From an uncultured Roseburia sp. (GTDB lineage: Bacteria > Bacillota > Clostridia > Lachnospirales > Lachnospiraceae), in assembly GCA_947642555.1 (NCBI GenBank), contig CANRSX010000031.1, forward strand, positions 1 to 60,070: a DNA stretch of 60,070 bases. The letters run 5' to 3'. Below the pieces are notes generated by a model. It saw nothing but the letters and a program-made list of their open reading frames with translations. It was not told the DNA's origin and did no database searches. The position numbers and the translations under genes were made by a program. Shown here piece after piece: positions 6,694-14,781 of this stretch (positions are counted from its first letter, which is position 1; each line of letters opens with the position of its first letter).

Positions 6694-9597
6694 ATGGGCG
6701 GACAGGCAGAGGGAAATAAGCCCGGGAAGCAGGCAAAACTTATTTGTGCGGGTCTGCTGGCCCATGTGGACACCGGGAAGACCACCCTCTCGGAGGCCCT
6801 TTTGTACGAGAGCGGAATGATCCGGAAGGCCGGCCGCGTGGATAATGGAGACGCGTTTCTGGACAACTTTGAGCTGGAGCGCGCCAGGGGGATCACGATT
6901 TTTTCCAAGCAGGCGGTGCTGGATTTCCCGGAGGGGAAAGTGACGCTTCTCGACACGCCGGGGCATGTGGATTTTTCCGCGGAGATGGAGCGCACGCTTC
7001 AGGTGCTCGATTATGCGGTGCTTCTAATCAGCGGGTCGGACGGCGTGCAGGGGCATACGCGCACGCTCTGGAAGCTTCTGGAGCGCTACGGGATCCCGGT
7101 GTTTTTCTTTTTCAACAAGATGGATCAGCCGGACACAAACCGGGACGCGCTGCTCGCGGAGGTGAAGCGGGAGCTGGACGAGGGGTGTGTCGATTTTTCG
7201 GCCACGGATACGGAGGAGTTTTATGAAAACGCGGCGGTCTGCGGCGAGGAGCTTCTGGAGGAGTATCTGGCGAAAGGGTGCATCGCGCGGGAATCGCTTG
7301 TGCGGGCGGTCGCGGAGCGAACGATTTTTCCCTGTTATTTCGGGTCGGCGCTAAAGCAGTGGGGCGTGCGGGAGTTTCTGGAGGGCTTCCGTGCCTTTAC
7401 GGCGCCGCGGGAGTATCCGGAAGCCTTTGGCGCAAAGGTGTTTAAGATCACAAGAGACGCCCAGGGGACGCGCCTGACCTGGCTGAAGGTCACCGGCGGC
7501 AGCCTTAAGGTGAAGCAGCTCTTATCCGGGAGAAGCCGCCCCGCGGGCGCCGGAGAGGGGGAGGACTGGGAGGAGAAGGTGAACCAGATCCGGATCTGCT
7601 CCGGGGAGCGGTACACGGCGGTCGACGAGGCGCCGGCCGGCTGCGTGTGCGCCGTGACCGGGCTGACGAGGACGTATCCCGGGGAGGGGTTCGGCGTGCA
7701 GCCGGCCTCGGAGCCGCCGATGCTTGAGCCGGTGCTCACCTGCCGTCTGATCCTGCCGGAGGAGGTAAATCCGGCGGTGTTTCTGCCGAAGCTGCGCCAG
7801 CTGGAGGAGGAGGAACCGCAGCTGCATCTGGTCTGGGACGAGGCAAAGCAGGAGATTGTTGTCTGGCTGATGGGACAGGTGCAGACGGAGATTTTACAAA
7901 GCATGATCCTTAAACGGTACGGCGTGTCCGTGGAATTCGGGGACGGAAAAATTGTTTATAAGGAAACCATTGCGGATACGGTGGAGGGGGTCGGCCATTT
8001 CGAGCCTCTGCGCCATTATGCGGAGGTGCATCTGCTGCTGGAACCCGGGGAGCCGGGAAGCGGGCTTACCTTTGCGTCCGCCTGCAGCGAGGATGTCTTA
8101 GACCGCAACTGGCAGCGGCTGGTGCTCACCCATCTGGAGGAAAAGGAGCACGCGGGAGTGCTGACGGGAGCTGCGGTGACGGACCTTTTGATCACGCTGC
8201 TCACCGGGAGGGCGCATCTCAAACACACGGAGGGCGGGGATTTCAGGCAGGCGACCTACCGGGCCGTCCGCCAGGGGCTGATGCGCGCGAAATCCGTGCT
8301 TTTAGAGCCCTATTATGATTTTGTGCTCGAGATACCGGAAACGGCGCTGGGGCGCGCGATGACGGATATCGAGCGCATGTACGGGACGTTTTCCTATGAA
8401 AATCAGGGAATACCGGGACAGCGTCTGTGCCGTCTGAACGGGATTGCGCCGGCGGCTGCCATGCAGAATTATCAGGCCGAGGTTGCCGCCTACTCGAAGG
8501 GGGAGGGACACCTGTTTACCTCGCTCCACGGATATCTGCCCTGCCATAATGCGGAGGAGGTCATCGCACAGACCGGATATGATCCCGAGCGCGACACGAA
8601 AAATCCCTCCTCCTCCGTGTTCTGCGCACATGGAGCGGGATTTGTAGTTCCATGGGATCTCGTGCCGGAGTATATGCATCTCCCGGCGTGGGCCGGACCC
8701 GGGGAAGCGGAGGAAGAGGAGGAGTGGAGGCCGGAGCGCATGCTTCCCCCTGCCGGCAGGCAGGAGGGTGAGGGAGCCGGCGAGGTATGGATCGGAACGG
8801 ATGAGGTTGACAGGATCTTAGAACGGACGTATCATGCAAATAAGCGGGAGGGCACGGCGAAGCGCGGGTACCGGCTGTCGGGCCAAAGCGGGCAGCGCCG
8901 TGGAAGCGCGCAGAGCGGGAACGCGGCAAAAGGCGTATCACAGCGTGACGTGGGTGCGTCCGCTGCCGTCACGAGAAGCTATGCGCCTGCGCCCCGCAGG
9001 GAAGAGTATCTGCTGGTGGACGGCTATAATGTCATCTTTGCCTGGGAGGAGCTTAAGGGACTCGCGGAAAAAAATGTGGACGGCGCCAGGGGAAAGCTGC
9101 TGGACATTCTCTGCAATTACCAGGGGATCCGCGGCTGTGAGCTGATCGTCGTCTTTGACGCATACCGGGTGGCGGGGCACCAGACCGAGTGGTTTGACTA
9201 CCACAATATCCATGTGGTTTACACGAAGGAGGCGGAGACGGCGGACCAGTATATCGAGCGCTTCGCCCATGAGAACGCCAGGCGGTACCAGGTGACGGTG
9301 GCGACCTCGGACGGGCTCGAGCAGATCATCATCCGCGGCGCGGGATGCGCGCTGATGTCCGCCCGGGAATTAGAGCAGGAGGTGGCGGTAAGAAGCCGCG
9401 AGCTGCTGGAGGACTACCGGGAGGCCGGGCTGGGAAAGCAGAGCGGGAAGCGCTATCTGCTCGATAACGTGACGGAGGAGGTAAAGCAGGCGCTGACCGT
9501 TCAGGAGGACCTGCACGTTCAGAAAGGAGCGGCATCATCCGGCGCCGGTGCGGCGGAAAGCGCATCACCCGGGCAGCAGGAGCGCAAAAAAACATGA
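6694..9597 (+). CDS. TetM/EF-G-like ribosomal GTPase fused to NYN (YacP/Rae1-like) nuclease domain
   Basis: A 967-residue fusion. The N-terminal part resembles TetM/TetO ribosomal-protection GTPases and EF-G: G1 AHVDTGKT (23-30), RGITI switch I, G3 DTPGH (87-91), G4 NKMD (141-144), then EF-G-like domains to about residue 690. A charged linker with a proline-rich end (about 690-768) leads to a NYN/PIN-like domain (about 770-905) of the YacP family. All four acidic positions are present: D776 (VDGYN), D822 (FDAYR), D851 (ADQY), D873 (TSDG). Known TetM proteins end near residue 640 and lack this domain. B. subtilis Rae1/YacP cuts mRNA in the ribosomal A site, so a GTPase-delivered A-site nuclease is a plausible role. 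Tetracycline resistance is not implied. Confidence 0.88.
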   Translation: MGGQAEGNKPGKQAKLICAGLLAHVDTGKTTLSEALLYESGMIRKAGRVDNGDAFLDNFELERARGITIFSKQAVLDFPEGKVTLLDTPGHVDFSAEMERTLQVLDYAVLLISGSDGVQGHTRTLWKLLERYGIPVFFFFNKMDQPDTNRDALLAEVKRELDEGCVDFSATDTEEFYENAAVCGEELLEEYLAKGCIARESLVRAVAERTIFPCYFGSALKQWGVREFLEGFRAFTAPREYPEAFGAKVFKITRDAQGTRLTWLKVTGGSLKVKQLLSGRSRPAGAGEGEDWEEKVNQIRICSGERYTAVDEAPAGCVCAVTGLTRTYPGEGFGVQPASEPPMLEPVLTCRLILPEEVNPAVFLPKLRQLEEEEPQLHLVWDEAKQEIVVWLMGQVQTEILQSMILKRYGVSVEFGDGKIVYKETIADTVEGVGHFEPLRHYAEVHLLLEPGEPGSGLTFASACSEDVLDRNWQRLVLTHLEEKEHAGVLTGAAVTDLLITLLTGRAHLKHTEGGDFRQATYRAVRQGLMRAKSVLLEPYYDFVLEIPETALGRAMTDIERMYGTFSYENQGIPGQRLCRLNGIAPAAAMQNYQAEVAAYSKGEGHLFTSLHGYLPCHNAEEVIAQTGYDPERDTKNPSSSVFCAHGAGFVVPWDLVPEYMHLPAWAGPGEAEEEEEWRPERMLPPAGRQEGEGAGEVWIGTDEVDRILERTYHANKREGTAKRGYRLSGQSGQRRGSAQSGNAAKGVSQRDVGASAAVTRSYAPAPRREEYLLVDGYNVIFAWEELKGLAEKNVDGARGKLLDILCNYQGIRGCELIVVFDAYRVAGHQTEWFDYHNIHVVYTKEAETADQYIERFAHENARRYQVTVATSDGLEQIIIRGAGCALMSARELEQEVAVRSRELLEDYREAGLGKQSGKRYLLDNVTEEVKQALTVQEDLHVQKGAASSGAGAAESASPGQQERKKT

Positions 9598-9620
9598 TTC
9601 AGGGTAAGGAGGCCTGTCAC

Positions 9621-9872
9621 ATGAACAGAAATGAAGAAGTGAAAATGACGCACACGGGAATTATTTCCAAAGAAGGAAAACGTCATGTCTTTGTCCGTTT
9701 TGAGCGGGGCAGCGACATGGCGGAGGCAGGCCTGCCTGAATGTAAGGTGACGAAAAGCCAGGGATTTTCCGCGGAGGAGATCGAGGGGCTGGAGGCGTAT
9801 CTCGCGAAGGAGAATGATGTGATATTTGAGAAGGCGAAGGCCATCAGCGGCATCCGCGGCTGGATGAGGTGA
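9621..9872 (+). CDS. Small hypothetical protein downstream of GTPase-nuclease fusion
   Basis: An 83-residue soluble protein, unrecognised. It opens with a beta-rich segment (TGIISKEGKRHVFVRFERG) and ends in helices. A longer reading from 9594 overlaps the preceding stop, but AAGGAGG at 9606-9612 fits ATG 9621. It lies 23 nt after the fusion gene, so co-expression is likely. The next gene begins within 10 nt. Confidence 0.6.
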   Translation: MNRNEEVKMTHTGIISKEGKRHVFVRFERGSDMAEAGLPECKVTKSQGFSAEEIEGLEAYLAKENDVIFEKAKAISGIRGWMR

Positions 9873-9880
9873 AAATAAAA

Positions 9881-10393
9881 ATGGTTTTACTGATTGATAC
9901 AACGACGGAACATATTGGAACGACAATTGAAGATGAACTGCTTCGCAGCGGGAAACATGCAGCCGGGTTTGAGCGGATCGACACCACCGGGATGCGTATT
10001 TCGCACTGTGTCGGATGTAATGACTGCTGGCTGAAAACGCCCGGTGTCTGTGCCATCCGGGACGATTATGAGCCGGTTTTAAGAAAAATGAGCGCCGCTG
10101 ACCAGGTCTGGCTGATTTCGGATACGCACTTTGGATTTGTTTCCTGGCAGACCAAAAACATTGTAGACAGAGTGATGCCGATTGTCACCATGTATCTGAA
10201 ATTCAAAGACGGGCAGATGCGTCATGTCATGCGCTATGATCACCAGCCGGATATCGGGATTATTTATACCGGGGACGGCGACCAGGCTTACCTCGAACGG
10301 TGGTGTCAGCGCACCGCGTTAAATCTTGGGAGCCGTTCACTGGGCGTCTTTTCGGAACGCAGGGGAAAGGAGGCGGTTTCATGCATGTTGTAA
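9881..10393 (+). CDS. Flavodoxin-family / NADPH-dependent FMN reductase-like protein
   Basis: A 170-residue flavodoxin-fold protein. It has the CVGCNDCW motif (about 45-52) and downstream IRDDYEPVL segment typical of the multimeric flavodoxin WrbA-like/FMN reductase group often annotated as flavodoxin family. The first beta strand and phosphate loop are degenerate (LLIDTTTEHIGTT). Start at ATG 9881 is supported by AGGTGA 8 nt upstream; GTG 9869 is possible. It overlaps the next reductase gene by 13 nt, so the two are probably translated together and may form a redox pair. Confidence 0.75.
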   Translation: MVLLIDTTTEHIGTTIEDELLRSGKHAAGFERIDTTGMRISHCVGCNDCWLKTPGVCAIRDDYEPVLRKMSAADQVWLISDTHFGFVSWQTKNIVDRVMPIVTMYLKFKDGQMRHVMRYDHQPDIGIIYTGDGDQAYLERWCQRTALNLGSRSLGVFSERRGKEAVSCML

Positions 10394-11040
10394 TCATCAA
10401 TGGAAGCCCGCGGGTACAGAAATACAGCAACACGGAGAAAATCATTGCCGCTTTTGCAAAAGGACTGTCCGAAAAAGATGTCACCTTTGAGACATATGCC
10501 GTTTCCAACCGCAGCACATGGGACAGGATTCGGGATGCTTATCTCAAAAACGATGAAATCCTCATCGCACTGCCGTTATATGTGGAATGCGTGCCCGGCC
10601 TTCTCCTGGAATTTCTGGAGACGCTTCCCAGAAAGGATGAGCAGACGAGGCTTTCATTTATCCTGCAGAGCGGTTTTGCGGAGGGGTGCCAGCTTCGCTG
10701 CGGCGAGGCGTTTCTGGAAAAACTGCCGGAATATCTGGGGGTTCGCTACGGCGGCTGTCTGGTAAAAGGAGATAATTTCGGAATCCGGCTTCTGGAGGAA
10801 GAGAAACAGGCCCAGGCCACAAAACCCTATCAGGCGATGGGCAGGCTGTTTGCGGAGGGGGACGGGTTTTTCCGTGAGGAGGCGGAAAAATTTACCGGCC
10901 CGGAATCTTTTTCACTTCCCATGCGCCTTTTGATGGGACTGATCTTTAAAACCCTTGCGAGAAAGATGTTTCAGAAGGCGGCGGCATCCTGGGGGTGTCG
11001 TGTGCCCCTTGATGAAAAGGTTTGGGAAACAGGCCGTTAA
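10381..11040 (+). CDS. NAD(P)H-dependent FMN reductase-like protein
   Basis: A 219-residue flavodoxin-like oxidoreductase. The N terminus shows the FMN phosphate-binding pattern INGSPR..SNTEKII (5-20), followed by ALPLYVECVPGLLLEFLE, typical of NADPH-dependent FMN reductases. AAAGGAGG at 10366-10373 fixes the start at 10381, inside the end of the previous gene. The pair ends at a bidirectional terminator. Electron donor and substrate cannot be read from the sequence. Confidence 0.8.
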   Translation: MHVVIINGSPRVQKYSNTEKIIAAFAKGLSEKDVTFETYAVSNRSTWDRIRDAYLKNDEILIALPLYVECVPGLLLEFLETLPRKDEQTRLSFILQSGFAEGCQLRCGEAFLEKLPEYLGVRYGGCLVKGDNFGIRLLEEEKQAQATKPYQAMGRLFAEGDGFFREEAEKFTGPESFSLPMRLLMGLIFKTLARKMFQKAAASWGCRVPLDEKVWETGR

Positions 11041-11077
11041 AATGCCGTTGCCTGGAAAAACCAGACAACGGCATTTT
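11041..11077. terminator. Bidirectional terminator between reductase and apt
   Basis: A 15-bp stem (11041-11055 with 11061-11075) with one mismatch and a five-A loop, flanked by A and T runs. It can stop transcription from both converging genes. Confidence 0.85.
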
Positions 11078-11078
11078 A

Positions 11079-11603
11079 CTAATTCCCTTCATAGCGGATG
11101 ACGGACGCCACATCGTAGCCTGCGAGACGTTCCCTGCCTTTTAATCCGGCGAGCTCCATTAAGAAGATCACCTTCACCACCTCGCCGCCGAGGGACTCGA
11201 CCATCCGGATTGTGGCCTCCACGGTGCCGCCGGTGGCGATCAGGTCGTCGACGATCACGACCTTCTGGCCGGGCTGTATGGAATCCCTGTGCATCTCGAT
11301 CGTGGCGCTACCGTATTCGAGGTCGTAGGTCTGTGAGATCACCTCCCGGGGCAGCTTGCCGGCTTTTCTCACCGGGATAAAGGCCTTGTGCAGGCTGTAG
11401 GCGATCGGAACGCCGAAGATAAAGCCCCTGGACTCCGTGCCGGCGATCACGTCGAAGGAGACGTCCTTTAAGAGGTCGCGCATGGAATCAATCGCGAGTG
11501 CAAGCCCGTCGGGATCCTGCAGGACGCTTGTGATATCGCGGAAAATAATACCCGGCTCCGGAAAATCCGGAATGCTTACTACATAATCTTCTACTTTCTT
11601 CAT
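11079..11603 (-). CDS. apt: Adenine phosphoribosyltransferase
   Basis: A 174-residue type I phosphoribosyltransferase that converts adenine and PRPP to AMP and pyrophosphate (purine salvage, cytoplasm). The PRPP loop VVIVDDLIATGGT (115-127) and the adenine-side IPDFPEPGIIFRDIT opening (11-25) are clear, and length equals the bacterial norm (about 170). It is transcribed alone from its own promoter at 11646-11674 and ends at the shared terminator. Confidence 0.97.
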   Translation of the reverse strand: MKKVEDYVVSIPDFPEPGIIFRDITSVLQDPDGLALAIDSMRDLLKDVSFDVIAGTESRGFIFGVPIAYSLHKAFIPVRKAGKLPREVISQTYDLEYGSATIEMHRDSIQPGQKVVIVDDLIATGGTVEATIRMVESLGGEVVKVIFLMELAGLKGRERLAGYDVASVIRYEGN

Positions 11604-11645
11604 CTGGTCGTTCCTCCATTTTTTCTGAATTTATATCTTGTAATC

Positions 11646-11674
11646 AGTATAGCACCGCGGCGGATGGAATGCAA
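11646..11674 (-). promoter_or_regulatory. apt promoter
   Basis: Read on the minus strand: TTGCAT (11669-11674), 17-nt spacer, TATACT (11646-11651), 43 nt before the apt start. Confidence 0.75.
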
Positions 11675-11727
11675 CCGTTCGGGCGGTTCGCCGCTGTTTT
11701 TGATCGGACTTTATTCAAAAAATATGC

Positions 11728-11756
11728 TTGCAATCTTTTTCTGTATGGTATATACT
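11728..11756 (+). promoter_or_regulatory. Promoter of the PD-(D/E)XK gene
   Basis: TTGCAA (11728-11733), 17-nt spacer, TATACT (11751-11756), about 105 nt before the start codon. The AT-rich leader between them shows no obvious structure. Confidence 0.65.
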
Positions 11757-11861
11757 ACATTTATCATGTAATCGGATTTTCTGTTTTTTCTTTTATCCGG
11801 CGTTTCGCCATTAAATCCGTTTTTACACAAACCATTACACGTTACGAAGGGAGAAATGCTT

Positions 11862-13094
11862 ATGGAACACACATCTTCTGTATCCGCCGGATCCGTAAAT
11901 CTGTCGGATACCACTGTAAACCCGTCTGCCGTTGCCGGTATCCTCGGGCCGTCCATCACAAGGGGGGAAGCCTTGGCGCGGATCCGTCAGGATCCAGATG
12001 CGTACCTGTCCTTTTCGGGGTTCCCGAAGGAGGAGCAGGAAAAGATTCTGGAGTTCATTCAGGGAAACCGGGGACTTCCTGTTCTCTATGACAGTTTCTT
12101 TAAAAGGATTATGAATCCTGACACCCATCCCGAGCGCCTGGAACAGTTTTTATCCGCCCTGTTAGAGCAGCCGGTCCGCATCCACTCCGTGCTCCCCGTG
12201 GAGGGTACAAAGCTCTCCGATGGCGGAAGCCTGGTCATTATGGATATTCTCATGGAGCTTTCCGACGGTACGATTGTCGACGTGGAAATGCAGAAAATCG
12301 GCTACGCCTTCCCGGGCGAGCGGAGCAGCTGCTATCTCTCGGATTTTATCATGCGCCAGTACAACCGTGTCAGAAGCGAGCGCAGACATCTGTTTTCGTT
12401 TCGCGATTTAAAGCCGGTGTGGCTGATCATCCTCATGGAGAACAGCTCCGGCGAATTTCGCGCGGCTGCACCGCACTACATCCACAGGAGCAGTATGGTC
12501 TTTGACAGCGGTGCAAAAGTGCGGTCGCTGGAGCATATCGTCTACATATCGCTTGACACATTCCACGAGGTAGTTCACAATATAGATAAGAAACTGGATG
12601 CCTGGCTGACCTTTTTAAGCTCGGACCGCCCGGCCGATATCCTGCGGCTGGTTCAGGCGTATCCGCAGTTTGCAGAATGTTACCAGGACATCGTTGACTT
12701 TCGCAGACATCCAAAGGAGCTGATCGGTATGTATTCAGAGGCACTGGCCATCATGGACCGCAATACGGTTCTGTACATGTGTGACGAACAGAAGAAAGAG
12801 ATTGAGGCACGAAAGAGGGAGATCGAAGCCCAGGGCAAAGAGCTTGAGGCTCAGGGGAAGGAGATCGAAGCCCGTAAGAAAGAAATTGAGGCTCAGGACA
12901 AAGAAATTGAGGCTCAGGGCAAAGAGCTTGAGGCTCAGGGCAAAGAGCTTGAGGCTCAGGGCAAAGAGCTTGAGGCTCGCAAAAAGGAGATCGGGGAACT
13001 GACGCAGCAGCTGTATTCCGCAGCGGAGGAAAATGATAAGAAGGATGCTCTGATTGCTGCCCTTCAGGAAGAAATCCAGCGTCTCAGCCAGTGA
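11862..13094 (+). CDS. PD-(D/E)XK nuclease family transposase-type protein with heptad-repeat tail
   Basis: A 410-residue protein. Residues about 60-300 match the PD-(D/E)XK nuclease family transposase group (PF12784-like): LYDSFFKRIMN opening, then a catalytic-core strand with D140 and E142-M-Q144. Residues 309-380 are nearly pure heptads of the type EIEAQGK/ELEAQGK, predicted to be a long coiled coil. An ATG at 11856 is too close to the AAGGGAG site, so 11862 is preferred. No terminal inverted repeats or target duplications are visible, so it is not flanked as an insertion sequence. Such genes are multicopy in many Clostridia; actual transposition is not established. Confidence 0.82.
   Translation: MEHTSSVSAGSVNLSDTTVNPSAVAGILGPSITRGEALARIRQDPDAYLSFSGFPKEEQEKILEFIQGNRGLPVLYDSFFKRIMNPDTHPERLEQFLSALLEQPVRIHSVLPVEGTKLSDGGSLVIMDILMELSDGTIVDVEMQKIGYAFPGERSSCYLSDFIMRQYNRVRSERRHLFSFRDLKPVWLIILMENSSGEFRAAAPHYIHRSSMVFDSGAKVRSLEHIVYISLDTFHEVVHNIDKKLDAWLTFLSSDRPADILRLVQAYPQFAECYQDIVDFRRHPKELIGMYSEALAIMDRNTVLYMCDEQKKEIEARKREIEAQGKELEAQGKEIEARKKEIEAQDKEIEAQGKELEAQGKELEAQGKELEARKKEIGELTQQLYSAAEENDKKDALIAALQEEIQRLSQ
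12786..13000 (+). repeat. 21-nt in-frame tandem repeat coding heptads
   Basis: About ten 21-nt units encode successive seven-residue EIEARKK/ELEAQGK blocks. At 12909-12971 three units (GAGGCTCAGGGCAAAGAGCTT) are identical. Length change by slippage would always keep the reading frame. Confidence 0.9.
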
Positions 13095-13210
13095 AGCCCG
13101 AAAACAGTTTTTCTAAAAATGTGAAAATTTTCATGGACATCCCTGTAATTTAAGTATAGAATAGGTACTGTATTTATTTTTTACATACACTATACACAGG
13201 AGGTATGAAA

Positions 13211-14581
13211 ATGTTAGAAAACATCTTTAAACTGAAGGAAAACAGGACAGATGTAAAGACCGAGATCATGGCCGGCATCACGACGTTCATGACCATGGCT
13301 TACATCCTGGCGGTGAATCCTTCCATTCTTTCCGCGGCGGGGATGGATGCGAACGCGGTACTGATCGCGACGGCGCTCGCGGCGTTTGTGGGTACGGCGT
13401 TTATGGCGCTGTTTGCCAACTATCCGTTCGTGCTCGCTCCGGGCATGGGGCTGAACGCGTACTTTGCCTACACGGTGGTCGGAAATAGGGGATATTCCTG
13501 GCAGATCGCCCTGATGGCAGTGTTCATCGAGGGTATTATCTTCATCATTCTCTCACTGACTAATGTGCGTGAGGCGATCTTTAACGCGATTCCGCTGACC
13601 TTAAAATCCGCGGTGAGCGTCGGTATCGGCCTGTTTATCGCTTTTATCGGCTTACAGAACGCGAAGATTATCGTAAACAGCGATTCCACGCTGCTGACCT
13701 ACCAGACCTTTAAGGGCGAGACGTTCCACTCGGTAGGGATCGGTGCGATCCTCGCGCTGCTCGGCGTGCTGGTGATCGCGGTTCTTCTCGTGAAGAAGAT
13801 TAAGGGGGCGATCCTCTACGGTATCCTGATCACATGGGTGCTCGGCATTCTCTGCGAGCTCGTGGGCATTTATGTGCCGAACCCGGACGCCGGCATGTAT
13901 TCCGTGATCCCGGCTGCGATCGTGAGCTTTGACTTCTCCTCGCTCGGCCAGACCTTCGGCCAGGTATTTAAGGCGGATTTCGGAGCCGTAAAGATTCTGG
14001 ATTTTATCGTGGTGATGTTCGCATTCCTCTTTGTCGACCTGTTTGATACGTTAGGAACGCTGATCGGCGTGGCGCAGAAGGCGGACATGCTCGATAAGGA
14101 CGGGAAACTGCCGCGGATCAGAAACGCGCTGCTTGCAGACGCGGTTGCGACCAGCGTTGGCGCCGTATTCGGAACCTCAACGACAACGACATATGTAGAG
14201 AGCGCTTCCGGCGTGACGGAGGGCGGACGTACCGGTCTGACCGCGATCACCACGGGCCTGCTGTTTTTGCTGGCGCTCATCTTTTCCCCGCTGTTTCTGA
14301 CGATCCCGTCCTTTGCGACGGCTCCGGCGCTGATCATCGTGGGATTTTATATGATGGGTGCGGTCGTTAAGATCGACTTTGACGATATGGCGGACGCGAT
14401 TCCGGCATTCTTATGCATCATCGCAATGCCGCTCGCCTACAGTATCTCGGAAGGGATCGCGATCGGCGTGATCTCCTGGACGCTGTTAAACCTGATCACC
14501 GGAAAGGCAAAGGAGAAGAAGATCAGTATTCTGATGTACATCCTTACGGTGTTATTTATTCTGAAGTATATTTTCCTTTAA
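13211..14581 (+). CDS. NCS2 family purine permease (AzgA/PbuG type)
   Basis: A 456-residue membrane transporter for hypoxanthine/guanine/adenine-type purines. It has the N-terminal ENRTDVKTEIMAGITTFMTMAYI signature and PGMGLNAYFAYTVV segment, 12-14 hydrophobic helices, and the DTLGTLIGVA and ASGVTEGGRTGLTA motifs of the AzgA subgroup. ATG at 13205 sits against the AGGAGG; 13211 is spaced correctly. Together with nearby apt it suggests purine salvage. I looked for a purine riboswitch in 13095-13210 and saw none. It ends at a strong terminator. Confidence 0.92.
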   Translation: MLENIFKLKENRTDVKTEIMAGITTFMTMAYILAVNPSILSAAGMDANAVLIATALAAFVGTAFMALFANYPFVLAPGMGLNAYFAYTVVGNRGYSWQIALMAVFIEGIIFIILSLTNVREAIFNAIPLTLKSAVSVGIGLFIAFIGLQNAKIIVNSDSTLLTYQTFKGETFHSVGIGAILALLGVLVIAVLLVKKIKGAILYGILITWVLGILCELVGIYVPNPDAGMYSVIPAAIVSFDFSSLGQTFGQVFKADFGAVKILDFIVVMFAFLFVDLFDTLGTLIGVAQKADMLDKDGKLPRIRNALLADAVATSVGAVFGTSTTTTYVESASGVTEGGRTGLTAITTGLLFLLALIFSPLFLTIPSFATAPALIIVGFYMMGAVVKIDFDDMADAIPAFLCIIAMPLAYSISEGIAIGVISWTLLNLITGKAKEKKISILMYILTVLFILKYIFL

Positions 14582-14606
14582 AAGGATAAAATAACAGCAA
14601 ACCATG

Positions 14607-14651
14607 AAAAAGACATTTGGCGATAGTGAATACCGTCAGATGTCTTTTTTT
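14607..14651 (+). terminator. Rho-independent terminator of purine permease
   Basis: A 16-bp stem (14607-14622 with 14634-14649, including two G-U pairs) followed by T residues. Confidence 0.88.
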
Positions 14652-14781
14652 GTTCCAGAACACCGCTGTCAGGAGATTGAGAAAAACAGATCAGACATAC
14701 CGTTTAAAAACCGGCTTTTCGGCACACACTAAAGCTGCTGTGTAAAACCGATATTTCAGACGGCGGAGGACGGAGGTCAAA

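Noticed and set aside
6694..9597. Tetracycline resistance gene of the tet(M) class
   Set aside because: The GTPase resembles ribosomal-protection proteins, but the protein is over 300 residues longer, carries a nuclease domain, and sits in a core-like context without mobile elements. Family resemblance alone does not show resistance.
11862..13094. Complete insertion sequence
   Set aside because: The protein belongs to a transposase-named PD-(D/E)XK family, but no terminal inverted repeats or target-site duplication flank it.
13095..13210. Purine riboswitch before the NCS2 permease
   Set aside because: The conserved loop and junction sequences of purine riboswitches are not visible in the 116-nt spacer.
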